Source: Burkholderia dolosa (GTDB taxonomy: Bacteria; Pseudomonadota; Gammaproteobacteria; Burkholderiales; Burkholderiaceae). From it: 64,000 nt of DNA. Under the pieces are notes generated by a model. The model was not told where the DNA came from. It did no database searches and saw only the letters and a program-made list of their open reading frames with translations. Positions within the stretch are counted from its first letter, which is position 1. Each line of letters starts with the position of its first letter. Shown here in pieces: positions 37,480 through 45,882 of the stretch. The stretch covers positions 1 to 64,000 of the forward strand of contig NZ_CABVPR010000024.1 of assembly GCF_902499135.1 (NCBI RefSeq). Direction: 5' to 3'. The translations under genes were made by a program, and so were the position numbers.

Positions 37480-37582
37480 GGTGTTTCCCTAAAAGTGGTG
37501 ACGGGCGGCCGGACTGTTCGCCGACCGCCTCGGATGAATCCTGCGCGCGGACCGCTCGCGGCCGGCGGCCATTCTGCCCTAA

Positions 37583-37843
37583 TCAGGCCGCTTGCAGAAG
37601 CGGCAACAGGCCGCCCTCGCGATCGAGCTTCGACAGATCGTCGTAGCCGCCGACGTGCGTGTCGCCGATGTAGATCTGCGGCACCGTGCGGCGGCCGGTG
37701 CGCGACATCATTTCCTCGCGGCGCGCGGGATCGCGGTCGATCAGCACCTTCTCGATCTGCTCGACGCCGCGCAGCTTCAGCAGGCGCTCGGCCTGCATGC
37801 AATACGGACACACCTGCGTGCTGTACATCAGAACCTTGTTCAC
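37583..37843 (-). CDS. grxC: Glutaredoxin 3
   Basis: Small thiol-disulfide oxidoreductase of 86 aa, reduced by glutathione. Active site CPYC at 12-15, then the cis-Pro segment RRTVPQIYIGDTHVGGYDDL that binds glutathione. The start is a GTG (37843) with AAGGAG seven bases upstream; using the next ATG (codon 6) would remove the first beta strand. The GTG overlaps the rhodanese stop by four bases (GTGA), so the two are probably translationally coupled. Glutathione synthesis genes gshA and gshB lie 8-10 kb away. Confidence 0.94.
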   Translation of the reverse strand: MNKVLMYSTQVCPYCMQAERLLKLRGVEQIEKVLIDRDPARREEMMSRTGRRTVPQIYIGDTHVGGYDDLSKLDREGGLLPLLQAA

Positions 37844-38262
37844 TTCGCCACTCCTTGTTTGACGACCGGCATTCCGGCCTGCTGCCAGGCGGCCACGCCG
37901 CCGTCGAGCACGTGCACTTCGGCGTAACCCGCCGCCTGAACCTCGCGCGCCGCCTTCTGCGACTGCTGGCCGTTCTGGCAGACGAGCAGCACCGGCGTGC
38001 TCTTGTTCTTCGCGATCTGCGCAATTTTTGCGCCGATCTCGCCGGCCGCGAGCTGACGCGCCGACGGCAAGTGACCCGCCGCGAATTCGGATGCGGGGCG
38101 CACGTCGATCACGACCGCGTTGCGGCGGTTGATGAGCTGCGTCGCCTCGGCCGCCGACAGGCCGCCGCGACCGCGGCGCAGCGCCGGCCACGCCAGCAGG
38201 CCGCCCGACACCAGCAGGATCGCGATGAGGGCCAGGTTCGTGTAATCGGTAAAGAACTTCAC
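37840..38262 (-). CDS. Membrane-anchored rhodanese-like protein
   Basis: Protein of 140 aa with an N-terminal membrane helix (about 8-26) and a single rhodanese domain. The active-site loop CQNGQQSQKA starts at Cys95, so sulfur transfer chemistry is possible; VIDVRPASEFAAGHLPSAR is the conserved structural motif. The first gene of the leftward group with grxC, secB and gpsA, an arrangement shared with E. coli YibN-GrxC-SecB-GpsA. YibN there is linked to protein export or membrane insertion. Confidence 0.9.
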   Translation of the reverse strand: MKFFTDYTNLALIAILLVSGGLLAWPALRRGRGGLSAAEATQLINRRNAVVIDVRPASEFAAGHLPSARQLAAGEIGAKIAQIAKNKSTPVLLVCQNGQQSQKAAREVQAAGYAEVHVLDGGVAAWQQAGMPVVKQGVAK

Positions 38263-38307
38263 GGAATTCCGCCGGAAAAAGAGAAATCGGAAAAGGACAA
38301 TCCCGCC

Positions 38308-38313
38308 ATTATA
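38308..38313 (-). promoter_or_regulatory. Possible -10 box for the rhodanese-grxC-secB-gpsA group
   Basis: A perfect TATAAT on the minus strand 46 bases before the rhodanese ATG. No recognisable -35 lies at 16-18 bases, so an activator would be needed or the match is chance. Confidence 0.35.
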
Positions 38314-38397
38314 AAATAACCGTCTTGCGCGATGGCGGGCCCGGCTCGGGGCGCCGCGCGGCGCGCACCGCTTCCTTCACTACCGACCGCAAGATCC

Positions 38398-39144
38398 ATG
38401 TACAAACTCGTTCTCATCCGCCACGGCGAATCGACGTGGAACAAGGAAAACCGCTTCACGGGCTGGGTCGACGTCGACCTCACCGAACAGGGCCGCAACG
38501 AAGCCTATCAGGCCGGCGAATTGCTCCGCGACGCCGGCTACACGTTCGACATCGCGTACACGTCGGTGCTCAAGCGCGCGATCCGCACGCTGTGGCACGT
38601 GCAGGACCGGATGGATCTGATGTACCTGCCCATCGTCCACTCGTGGCGGCTGAACGAGCGCCACTACGGCGCGCTGTCGGGGCTGAACAAGGCGGAAACC
38701 GCCGCGAAGTTCGGCGACGAACAGGTGCTCGTCTGGCGCCGCAGCTACGACACGCCGCCGCCGGCGCTCGAACCGACCGACGAGCGCGCGCCGTACGGCG
38801 ATCCGCGCTATGCGAAGGTGCCGCGCGAGCAGCTGCCGCTCACCGAATGCCTGAAGGACACCGTCGCGCGCGTGCTGCCGCTCTGGAACGAGTCGATCGC
38901 GCCGGCCATCCGCGCCGGCAAGCAGGTGCTGATCGCCGCGCACGGCAACTCGCTGCGCGCGCTGATCAAGTATCTCGACGGCATCTCCGACAGCGACATC
39001 GTCGGCCTGAACATCCCGAACGGCGTGCCGCTCGTGTACGAGCTCGACGAGAACCTGAAGCCGATCAAGCACTACTACCTCGGCGACCAGGAAGCGATCG
39101 CGCAGGCGCAGGCCGCGGTCGCGAAGCAGGGCAAGGCGGGCTGA
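38398..39144 (+). CDS. gpmA: 2,3-bisphosphoglycerate-dependent phosphoglycerate mutase
   Basis: Glycolytic and gluconeogenic mutase of 248 aa that interconverts 3- and 2-phosphoglycerate. The phosphohistidine is H9 in [24 protein letters not shown] and [14 protein letters not shown] (second catalytic His) complete the site. The ATG at 38398 gives the standard N-terminus, [11 protein letters not shown]; 22 upstream in-frame codons are not family-like. It diverges from the rhodanese group and is followed by ctpA in the same direction. Confidence 0.96.
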   Translation: MYKLVLIRHGESTWNKENRFTGWVDVDLTEQGRNEAYQAGELLRDAGYTFDIAYTSVLKRAIRTLWHVQDRMDLMYLPIVHSWRLNERHYGALSGLNKAETAAKFGDEQVLVWRRSYDTPPPALEPTDERAPYGDPRYAKVPREQLPLTECLKDTVARVLPLWNESIAPAIRAGKQVLIAAHGNSLRALIKYLDGISDSDIVGLNIPNGVPLVYELDENLKPIKHYYLGDQEAIAQAQAAVAKQGKAG

Positions 39145-39153
39145 CGCCCGCCG

Positions 39154-39176
39154 TCGCGCCGGCCGGTCCGGCGCGA
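39154..39176 (+). terminator. Hairpin after gpmA, no T tract
   Basis: Perfect 9-bp stem TCGCGCCGG / CCGGCGCGA with loop CCGGT, ten bases after the gpmA stop. Without a following T run it may slow polymerase or protect the 3' end instead of terminating alone. Confidence 0.4.
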
Positions 39177-39367
39177 AACCCGGGCGCGCCGCGCGAACCT
39201 TCGCGGCCCGGGCACTGTCGAACGGGCTTGCGAATTCCGGCACGGCCCTGTCGCGGCAGTCGGCCGGCGCCTTTCGCACCGTTGCACTGACGTTTCGGGC
39301 GAACAGTTATACTTGTCCGCTACATCCCCGCTACCGCCACGCGCTTCCCGACCGCACCAGACTCTCT

Positions 39368-40918
39368 ATGCGAATGAAATTGAAGAACATCGGCCTGATT
39401 GCCGCGGGCCTCGCCACGGGCGTGTTCGCCACGCTGCAGATTTCGGCGTCGGCCGAGCAGACCGTCACGGCACCGCTTCCCCTCGACCAGCTCCGCCTGT
39501 TCGCGGAAGTGTTCGGCCAGATCAAGCGCGAGTACGTCGAACCGGTCGACGACAAGAAGCTGCTGACGGCGGCGATCAAGGGCATGGTGTCGAGCCTCGA
39601 CCCGCATTCGTCGTTCCTCGACAAGACCGACTACGACGAACTGCAGGAGCAGACGAAGGGCCGCTTCGCGGGCCTCGGCATCGAGATCTCGCAGGAAGAC
39701 GGCCTCGTCAAGGTGATCTCGCCGATCGAAGACACGCCCGCGTTCCGCGCCGGCATCCGTCCGGGCGACCTGATCACGCGCATCAACGACAAGCCGGTGC
39801 GCGGCATGACGCTCGACAAGGCCGTCAAGCAGATGCGCGGCGAGCCGGGCACCAAGGTCACGCTGACGATCTTCCGCAAGAGCGACGACCGCACGTTCCC
39901 GGTCACGGTCACGCGCGCGATCATCAAGGTCCAGAGCGTCAAGATGAAGATGCTCGACCCCGGCTACACCTACATCCGCATCACGAGCTTCCAGGAGCGG
40001 ACGGTACCCGATCTCGCCGCGAAGCTGCAGGACATCGCGCGTCAGCAGCCGAACCTGAAGGGCCTGATCCTCGACCTGCGCAACAACGGCGGCGGCCTGC
40101 TGCAAAGCGCGGTCGGCGTGGCCGGCGCGTTCCTGCCGCCGGACTCGGTCGTCGTGTCGACCAACGGCCAGATCCCCGATTCGAAGCAGGTCTACCGCGA
40201 CACCTACGACAACTATCGGCTGCCGACCTTCGACGGCGATCCGCTGAAGAACCTGCCGCCGATCTTCAAGACCGTGCCGATGGTCGTGCTGACGAACGCC
40301 TACTCGGCGTCCGCGTCGGAAATCGTCGCCGGCGCGCTGCAGGATTCGAAGCGCGCGCTGATCATGGGCAAGACGACGTTCGGCAAGGGCTCCGTGCAGA
40401 CGGTCCGTCCGATGACGGCCGACACCGCGCTGCGTCTGACGACCGCGTACTACTACACGCCGAGCGGCCGCTCGATCCAGAACAAGGGGATCACGCCCGA
40501 TCTGCCGGTCGATCAGTACGCGGACGGCGATCCGGACGACGTGCTCGTGACGCGCGAGGTCGACTACACGAATCACCTCGCGAACACGCAGGATCCGAAC
40601 GAGAAGAAGGAACAGGAAGAGCGCGAGCAGCGCCGGATGGACCAGTTGCGCATCCTCGAAGAGCAGAACGACAAGAAGACGCCGGAGCAGCGCCAGAAGG
40701 ATCGCGATCGCAAGCCGATCGAGTTCGGCAGCGCCGACGACTTCATGATGCAGCAGGCGCTGAACAAGCTCGAAGGCAAGCCGGTCCAGGAATCGAAGTC
40801 GCTGCTCGCGGAGAGCACGACGAAGAGCCCGGCCGGCAAGGCGGCTGCCGCGGCCGCGGCGAAGGGCTCCGGCGCGAAGCCGGCGTCCGCACCGAAGCCT
40901 GCGTCGGCCGCTCACTAA
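39368..40918 (+). CDS. ctpA: S41-family C-terminal processing protease
   Basis: Periplasmic serine protease of 516 aa. Signal sequence or anchor about 1-30, a regulatory PDZ domain (about 95-170; GIEISQEDGLVKVISPIEDTPAFRAGI), then the S41 core with the SASASE motif at 313-318 containing the nucleophile and Lys340 in KTTFGKGSVQT as general base. The last 130 residues are charged and then Ala/Lys-rich, likely disordered. CtpA proteases trim envelope proteins such as peptidoglycan hydrolases. A TATACT at 39308-39313 could be its -10 box, but no well-spaced -35 goes with it. Own strong terminator. Confidence 0.93.
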   Translation: MRMKLKNIGLIAAGLATGVFATLQISASAEQTVTAPLPLDQLRLFAEVFGQIKREYVEPVDDKKLLTAAIKGMVSSLDPHSSFLDKTDYDELQEQTKGRFAGLGIEISQEDGLVKVISPIEDTPAFRAGIRPGDLITRINDKPVRGMTLDKAVKQMRGEPGTKVTLTIFRKSDDRTFPVTVTRAIIKVQSVKMKMLDPGYTYIRITSFQERTVPDLAAKLQDIARQQPNLKGLILDLRNNGGGLLQSAVGVAGAFLPPDSVVVSTNGQIPDSKQVYRDTYDNYRLPTFDGDPLKNLPPIFKTVPMVVLTNAYSASASEIVAGALQDSKRALIMGKTTFGKGSVQTVRPMTADTALRLTTAYYYTPSGRSIQNKGITPDLPVDQYADGDPDDVLVTREVDYTNHLANTQDPNEKKEQEEREQRRMDQLRILEEQNDKKTPEQRQKDRDRKPIEFGSADDFMMQQALNKLEGKPVQESKSLLAESTTKSPAGKAAAAAAAKGSGAKPASAPKPASAAH

Positions 40919-40937
40919 GCGCCGGCCGGCATCCGAC

Positions 40938-40972
40938 GGGCCATCGCGGGAACACCGCGATGGCCCGTTTTT
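40938..40972 (+). terminator. Intrinsic terminator of ctpA
   Basis: Perfect 12-bp stem GGGCCATCGCGG (40938-40949) with CCGCGATGGCCC (40955-40966), loop GAACA, followed by GTTTTT. It lies 19 bases after the ctpA stop. Confidence 0.93.
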
Positions 40973-41038
40973 CATGCCCGTCTAGAATACGAACATCCGT
41001 CCCGCCGCGCGTGCCGCGCGCTTCGCCCGACAGTCCCC

Positions 41039-41791
41039 ATGAACGACGACCAACTCCTTCGCTACTCCCGCCACATCCTCGTCGACGAAATCGGCATCGA
41101 AGCGCAGCAGCGCTTCCTCGATGCGCACGCGATCGTCGTCGGCGCCGGCGGGCTTGGCTCGCCGGCGGCGATGTACCTCGCGGCATCCGGCGTCGGGACG
41201 ATCACGCTCGTCGACGCGGACACGGTCGACCTGACGAACCTGCAGCGGCAGATCCTGCATGAAACGGCTTCGGTCGGCCGCAGCAAGGTCGAATCGGGGC
41301 GCGACGCACTCGCGCGGCTCAATCCCGAGATTACCGTGCACGCGATCGCGGAACGCGTCGACGACGGATGGCTGAATGCGCACGTGCCGCACGCGACGGT
41401 CGTGCTCGACTGCACGGACAACTTCGCGACGCGCCATGCGATCAATCGCGCGTGCGTCGCGCACGGCGTGCCGCTCGTATCGGGTGCCGCGCTGCGCTTC
41501 GACGGGCAGATCAGCACGTTCGACTTCCGCGATCCGGCCGCGCCGTGCTACGCGTGCGTATTTCCGGAGGATCAGCCGTTCGAGGAAGTCGCGTGCGCGA
41601 CGATGGGCGTGTTCGCGCCGACGGTCGGAATCATCGGCACGATGCAGGCTGCCGAGGCATTGCGTGTGATCGGCGGGATCGGCACGACGCTCAACGGGCG
41701 GCTGATGATGCTGGATTCGCTGCGGATGGAATGGACGACGATGAAGATCGCACGTCAGGCCGACTGCCCGGTGTGCGGCAATCGGCACTGA
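41039..41791 (+). CDS. moeB: ThiF/MoeB-family sulfur-carrier adenylyltransferase
   Basis: E1-like enzyme of 250 aa that adenylates the C-terminal glycine of a small sulfur carrier (MoaD, or ThiS for close relatives). N-terminal RYSRHILVDEIG, nucleotide-binding VVGAGGLGSPAAMYLAASGVG, DLTNLQRQIL, and DCTDNFATRHAIN are diagnostic. Two zinc-binding pairs are present: CYAC in the middle and CPVC near the C-terminus. No moa or thi genes are adjacent, so MoeB versus ThiF is settled only by overall likeness. It converges on ptsI. Confidence 0.9.
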   Translation: MNDDQLLRYSRHILVDEIGIEAQQRFLDAHAIVVGAGGLGSPAAMYLAASGVGTITLVDADTVDLTNLQRQILHETASVGRSKVESGRDALARLNPEITVHAIAERVDDGWLNAHVPHATVVLDCTDNFATRHAINRACVAHGVPLVSGAALRFDGQISTFDFRDPAAPCYACVFPEDQPFEEVACATMGVFAPTVGIIGTMQAAEALRVIGGIGTTLNGRLMMLDSLRMEWTTMKIARQADCPVCGNRH

Positions 41792-41888
41792 CGCACATCG
41801 CGCGTCATGCAAGCGATGCGCGTGCGCCGATCGACGCAGGCGCGGCACGCTGCAGCGGCGTCACATAGCAATCGATTCGGTTACGCGC

Positions 41889-43661
41889 CTACGCGGCGGC
41901 ATCCGCGCGCGGCTCGGCAACTGCGAGCCGCTTGAGCGCCGCCTGCACTTCTTCGGGCTCGAATGCGGCGAGCACGTCGGCCGTCGGCTTCTCGAGCGCC
42001 TTCAGATGCGCACGCAGGATCTCCTGCTTCACGACCAGCAGCTGGCTCGGATGCATCGAGAACTCGGTGAGTCCCATCCCGAGCAACAGACGCGTGAGCG
42101 CCGGGTCGCCGGCCATTTCCCCGCACACCGACACCGGCACGCCCGCACGCCGTGCTTCGCGCAGCGTGTACGAGATCAGATGCAGCACCGCCGGATGCAG
42201 CGGGTCGTACAGGTGCGCGACCGCGTTGTCCGCGCGATCGATCGCAAGCGTGTACTGAATCAGGTCGTTCGTGCCGATCGACAGGAAATCGAAACGTTTC
42301 AGGAACAGCGGCAACGCGATCGCCGCGGCCGGAATCTCGATCATCGCGCCGACGCGCACGTTCGGATCGTATGCGAGCCCTGCGTCGTCGAGCTGGCGCT
42401 TCGCCTCGCGTAGCAGGTCGAGCGTCTGGTCGATCTCCTGCGCATGCGCGAGCATCGGGATCAGAATCTTCACCTGCCCGAATGCCGATGCGCGCAGGAT
42501 CGCGCGCAGCTGCGTGAGGAACATCTGCGGCTCGGACAGGCTCCAGCGAATCGCGCGCAGCCCGAGCGCGGGGTTCGGCGCCGTCTCGTAGCCTTCGTCG
42601 AGCGCCTCGAGCGGCTTGTCCGCGCCGACGTCGATCGTGCGGATCGTGACCGGCATCCCTTTCATCCACTCGACCGCCCGCTTGTATGCGGCGAACTGCT
42701 CTTCCTCCTCCGGCATCTCCTTCTGATGCATGAACAGGAATTCCGAGCGGAACAGCCCGACACCGACTGCGCCGGCCTCGACGGCAGCCTTCGCGTCGTC
42801 AGGCAGCTCGATGTTCGCGTAAAGATCGATCTTCGTGCCGCACAGCGTTTGCGTCGGCGAGAACTTCAGCCGCTGCAGCTTGCGCTGCTCGAGCAGCTTC
42901 TCCGACTGACGGTACGAATACTCCTCGAGGACGATCGGCGCCGGATCGACGATCACGATCCCCTGATCGCCGTCGACGATGATCAGATCGTCCTGGCGAA
43001 TCAGCGCACTCGCGTGCTGCACGCCGACCGCGGCCGGAATGCCGAGACTGCGCGCGACGATCGCGGTGTGCGACGTGCGGCCGCCGAGATCGGTGACGAA
43101 CGCCTGGAACGACTGCGTCTTGAACTGCATCATGTCGGCCGGCGCGATGTCGTGCGCGACGACGATCATGTCGTTCGTCCCGCTCGCAGCGGCGCCGTCG
43201 AGCGCCTGCGACGCGGACGGCGCGCCGGCGAGCGCCTTCAGCACGCGCTCGACGACCTGCTCGATGTCGGCCTTGCGCTCGCGCAGGTATTCGTCCTCGA
43301 TGTCGTCGAAGTGACGCGTAAGCAGTTCGAGCTGCTCGGTCAGCGCCCATTCGACGTTGTAGCGGCGCGTGCGGATGAGATCGATGGTTTCCTGCACCAG
43401 CATCTCGTCGCGCAGGATCATCGCGTGCACGTCGATGAACGCGCTCACTTCCGACGGCGTGTCGTCGGTCAGGTCGGCGCGCAGCGCGTCGAGTTCACGA
43501 TGCACGGCCTCGAGCGACGCGCGGAAACGCTCGACCTCGGCGTCGATCCGGTTCGCCTCGACCAGGTAATGAGCGACGTCGAGCGCCGCCGGCGCGATCA
43601 GATACGCTCGCCCGATCGCGATACCTCGTGAGACGGGAATGCCATGCAGCGTGAAGGACAC
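41889..43661 (-). CDS. ptsI: PTS enzyme I (PEP-protein phosphotransferase)
   Basis: Enzyme I of 590 aa, which takes phosphate from PEP and gives it to HPr. The phosphorylated His is H198 in GGRTSHTAI; the C-terminal PEP-binding barrel has GTNDLIQYTLAIDR and VSVCGEMAGDP with the active-site Cys. The start is the GTG at 43661, five bases after GAGGAGG; the long frame further upstream has no family likeness. ptsH lies upstream in the same direction, but an intrinsic terminator lies between. With NagF this is the second EI in the window. Confidence 0.95.
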   Translation of the reverse strand: MSFTLHGIPVSRGIAIGRAYLIAPAALDVAHYLVEANRIDAEVERFRASLEAVHRELDALRADLTDDTPSEVSAFIDVHAMILRDEMLVQETIDLIRTRRYNVEWALTEQLELLTRHFDDIEDEYLRERKADIEQVVERVLKALAGAPSASQALDGAAASGTNDMIVVAHDIAPADMMQFKTQSFQAFVTDLGGRTSHTAIVARSLGIPAAVGVQHASALIRQDDLIIVDGDQGIVIVDPAPIVLEEYSYRQSEKLLEQRKLQRLKFSPTQTLCGTKIDLYANIELPDDAKAAVEAGAVGVGLFRSEFLFMHQKEMPEEEEQFAAYKRAVEWMKGMPVTIRTIDVGADKPLEALDEGYETAPNPALGLRAIRWSLSEPQMFLTQLRAILRASAFGQVKILIPMLAHAQEIDQTLDLLREAKRQLDDAGLAYDPNVRVGAMIEIPAAAIALPLFLKRFDFLSIGTNDLIQYTLAIDRADNAVAHLYDPLHPAVLHLISYTLREARRAGVPVSVCGEMAGDPALTRLLLGMGLTEFSMHPSQLLVVKQEILRAHLKALEKPTADVLAAFEPEEVQAALKRLAVAEPRADAAA

Positions 43662-43801
43662 GCGCACCTCCTCTGTACATGTAAAGCCGCGGCACACTGC
43701 TGCGATGCGCTTATGACCCCGGTTAGCGATTATAAATTCCGCGCGCCGCTGCTGGCTGCATGCAGCGCAGCATTGCGCGCTGCGCATCAATGCTGCCGAC
43801 G

Positions 43802-43829
43802 AAAAAAATGCCGCGGAATTCGCGGCATT
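43802..43829 (-). terminator. Intrinsic terminator between ptsH and ptsI
   Basis: Stem AATGCCGCG (43807-43815) with CGCGGCATT (43821-43829), loop GAATT, and seven T residues on the minus strand. It lies 33 bases past the ptsH stop and 140 before the ptsI start. In the same gap, 43755-43766 is a 12-bp perfect palindrome, GCTGCATGCAGC. Confidence 0.85.
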
Positions 43830-43862
43830 CTGGCTGGAAACGGCAACGATTCGGCGTGACCA

Positions 43863-44132
43863 TCACTGGCCTTCGCCGAACTTGTCGGCAATCAGCTTCA
43901 GCAGCGCATCCATCGCTTCCTTCTCGTCCGGTCCGTCGGTCTCGATCGTCACGGTGCTGCCGATGCCGGCCGCGAGCATCATCACGCCCATGATGCTCTT
44001 CGCGTTGATCTTGCGCCCGTTGCGCGTCATCCAGACTTCCGACTGGAAGTTGCCGGCCAGTTGCGTGAGCTTGGCCGATGCGCGCGCATGCAGCCCCAAT
44101 TTATTGACGATCGTGGTTTCTTGTTGAAGCAT
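43863..44132 (-). CDS. ptsH: Phosphocarrier protein HPr
   Basis: HPr of 89 aa. H15 in KLGLHARASAK is the phosphate carrier, and S46 in INAKSIMGVMML is the residue that HPr kinase modifies in bacteria that have it. It sits between the mannose-type EIIA and ptsI, all leftward. Because no cognate EIIBC lies here, this PTS chain is likely regulatory, as found in other beta-proteobacteria. Confidence 0.95.
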   Translation of the reverse strand: MLQQETTIVNKLGLHARASAKLTQLAGNFQSEVWMTRNGRKINAKSIMGVMMLAAGIGSTVTIETDGPDEKEAMDALLKLIADKFGEGQ

Positions 44133-44205
44133 GGTTGTCGGTCGGGTCGGTCGAGGCCGCCGGCGGCGTGCGTCGGCGGTCGGGTCTAAAGCGGAAAACG
44201 GCGCG

Positions 44206-44676
44206 TCAGTGCGATTCGGTGCGCGGCTGCGGCTCGGGCGGAATCGGCGCGCACTGCCCGCAGCCGAGTTCGGTCGGCGGCGGCGGCGTACCGGCCGCGA
44301 CTTCGTGGACGCCCTTCGCGCCGCCGCTCAGCGCCTTGTCGACGAGCTTGTCGAGCGGCATCGTACGATAGCAGACGGCGCGCACGAGCATCGGCAGATT
44401 CACGCCGGCCAGCACGCGCACGTTGTCGAGCTTCGCGAGCTGCCCCGCGATGTTCGCGGGTGTCGCACCGTACATATCGGTCAGCACGATCGCGCCGTTG
44501 TCTTCCTTGAGCCGAGCCAGTTCGGCGTGCGCGAACGCCATCACCTGCGTCGGATCGCTGTCGGCCTGCACGTCGATGCAGCCGATCCGCGCGGGCACGC
44601 CGCCGTAGATGTGCGCGATGCAGTCGCGCAACGCGGTGGCGAGCGGTGCGTGCGCGATGATCAGGATCCCGGCCAT
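44206..44676 (-). CDS. Mannose-family PTS EIIA protein, orphan
   Basis: EIIA of the mannose/fructose/sorbose family, 156 aa. Phosphorylated His is H9 in GILIIAHAPLATAL; LTDMYGATPANIAG and VLAGVNLPMLVRAV are conserved. The last 25 residues are Pro-rich with a CxxC (GCGQC), not part of the domain. No mannose-type EIIB, C or D genes accompany it, so it probably senses PEP/pyruvate status through EI and HPr. It sits downstream of gshA-gshB and upstream of ptsH. Confidence 0.9.
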   Translation of the reverse strand: MAGILIIAHAPLATALRDCIAHIYGGVPARIGCIDVQADSDPTQVMAFAHAELARLKEDNGAIVLTDMYGATPANIAGQLAKLDNVRVLAGVNLPMLVRAVCYRTMPLDKLVDKALSGGAKGVHEVAAGTPPPPTELGCGQCAPIPPEPQPRTESH

Positions 44677-44898
44677 GTCAGATCGCTCCCGGCCGCCGCT
44701 GGCGGCGCAACGAGCGTAACGAGTGTGGGAAACGCTTCATGTTCAGCCTTGCAACAGTTTCAGCCCGAGCGCCGGACCTTCGGCGCGCCGATGCGGCACC
44801 GGGCAAGCGGGCATTGTAGCAGGCCGGTCGAACCACTCCGGCGGCGGGGGACCTGCGCGGCCGCCGCCGGGGTTGCGCGGGAAACGGCGCGCCGCACG

Positions 44899-45855
44899 CT
44901 ATGCGGCCGCGCGCTCCAGCGCGTCGATGAACATCGCGGCGACGTCGAAACCCGTCTGCTCCATGATCTCGCGAAAGCACGTCGGGCTCGTCACGTTCAC
45001 CTCGGTCAGCCAGTCGCCGATCGCGTCGAGGCCGACCAGCAGCAGCCCGCGCGACGCGAGCACCGGCCCGAGCGTCTCGGCGATCTCGCGATCGCGCGGC
45101 GTCAGCGGCTGTGCGACGCCGAGGCCGCCCGCGGCCAGATTGCCGCGCACCTCGCTGCCCTGAGGAATCCGCGCGAGCGAATACGGCACCGGCTCGCCGC
45201 CGATCAGCAGGATGCGCTTGTCGCCGTCCTTGATCTCCGGGATGAACTTCTGCGCCATCACGGTGCGCGTGCCGTCGTGACTCAGCATCTCGATGATCGA
45301 GCCGAGATTCATCCCGTCGGGCTTCACGCGGAACACGCCCATCCCGCCCATTCCGTCGAGCGGCTTCAGGATCACGTCGCCGTGCTCCGCATGGAACGCG
45401 CGCAGGCGCGCGGCATCGCGCGTGACGAGCGTCGGCGCGACGAACTGCGCGAACTCGCCGATCGCGAGCTTCTCCGAATGATCGCGAATCGACTGCGCGT
45501 TGTTGAATACGCGGGCGCCTGCGCGCTCGGCCAGCTCGAGCAGCCACGTCGACGTCACGTACTCCATGTCGAACGGCGGATCCTTGCGCATCAGCACCGC
45601 GCCGAACGACTCGAGGCGCCGCGCGTCGACCGGCCCTGCGTCGAACCACGTGTCGCGATGCAGGTCGTCCAGATCGCCGACGAACGCGATGCGCCGCACG
45701 TCGGCCTCGACCGCCGAACCGGTCCACGCGAGATGGCGCGGCTCGCACGCGTACACCGCATGCCCGCGCCGCGCGGCCTCCGCCATCATCGCGTAGGTCG
45801 AATCCTTGTAGATCTTGAAGCGCTCGAGCGGGTCGGCGATAAAGAGAATGTCCAT
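44899..45855 (-). CDS. gshB: Glutathione synthetase
   Basis: ATP-grasp ligase of 318 aa that joins glycine to gamma-glutamylcysteine. N-terminal [29 protein letters not shown]-like [13 protein letters not shown], the grasp segment [42 protein letters not shown], and [18 protein letters not shown] are typical. It follows gshA by 27 bases, so both steps of glutathione synthesis are co-transcribed. The C-terminus ends in an Ala-rich tail. Confidence 0.95.
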   Translation of the reverse strand: MDILFIADPLERFKIYKDSTYAMMAEAARRGHAVYACEPRHLAWTGSAVEADVRRIAFVGDLDDLHRDTWFDAGPVDARRLESFGAVLMRKDPPFDMEYVTSTWLLELAERAGARVFNNAQSIRDHSEKLAIGEFAQFVAPTLVTRDAARLRAFHAEHGDVILKPLDGMGGMGVFRVKPDGMNLGSIIEMLSHDGTRTVMAQKFIPEIKDGDKRILLIGGEPVPYSLARIPQGSEVRGNLAAGGLGVAQPLTPRDREIAETLGPVLASRGLLLVGLDAIGDWLTEVNVTSPTCFREIMEQTGFDVAAMFIDALERAAA

Positions 45856-45882
45856 GCGGGTCCTGTACGTAGCGAAGGTCCG

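Noticed and set aside
43755-43766. GCTGCATGCAGC as a recombination or phage attachment site
   Set aside because: Short palindrome without integrase, direct repeats or tRNA nearby.
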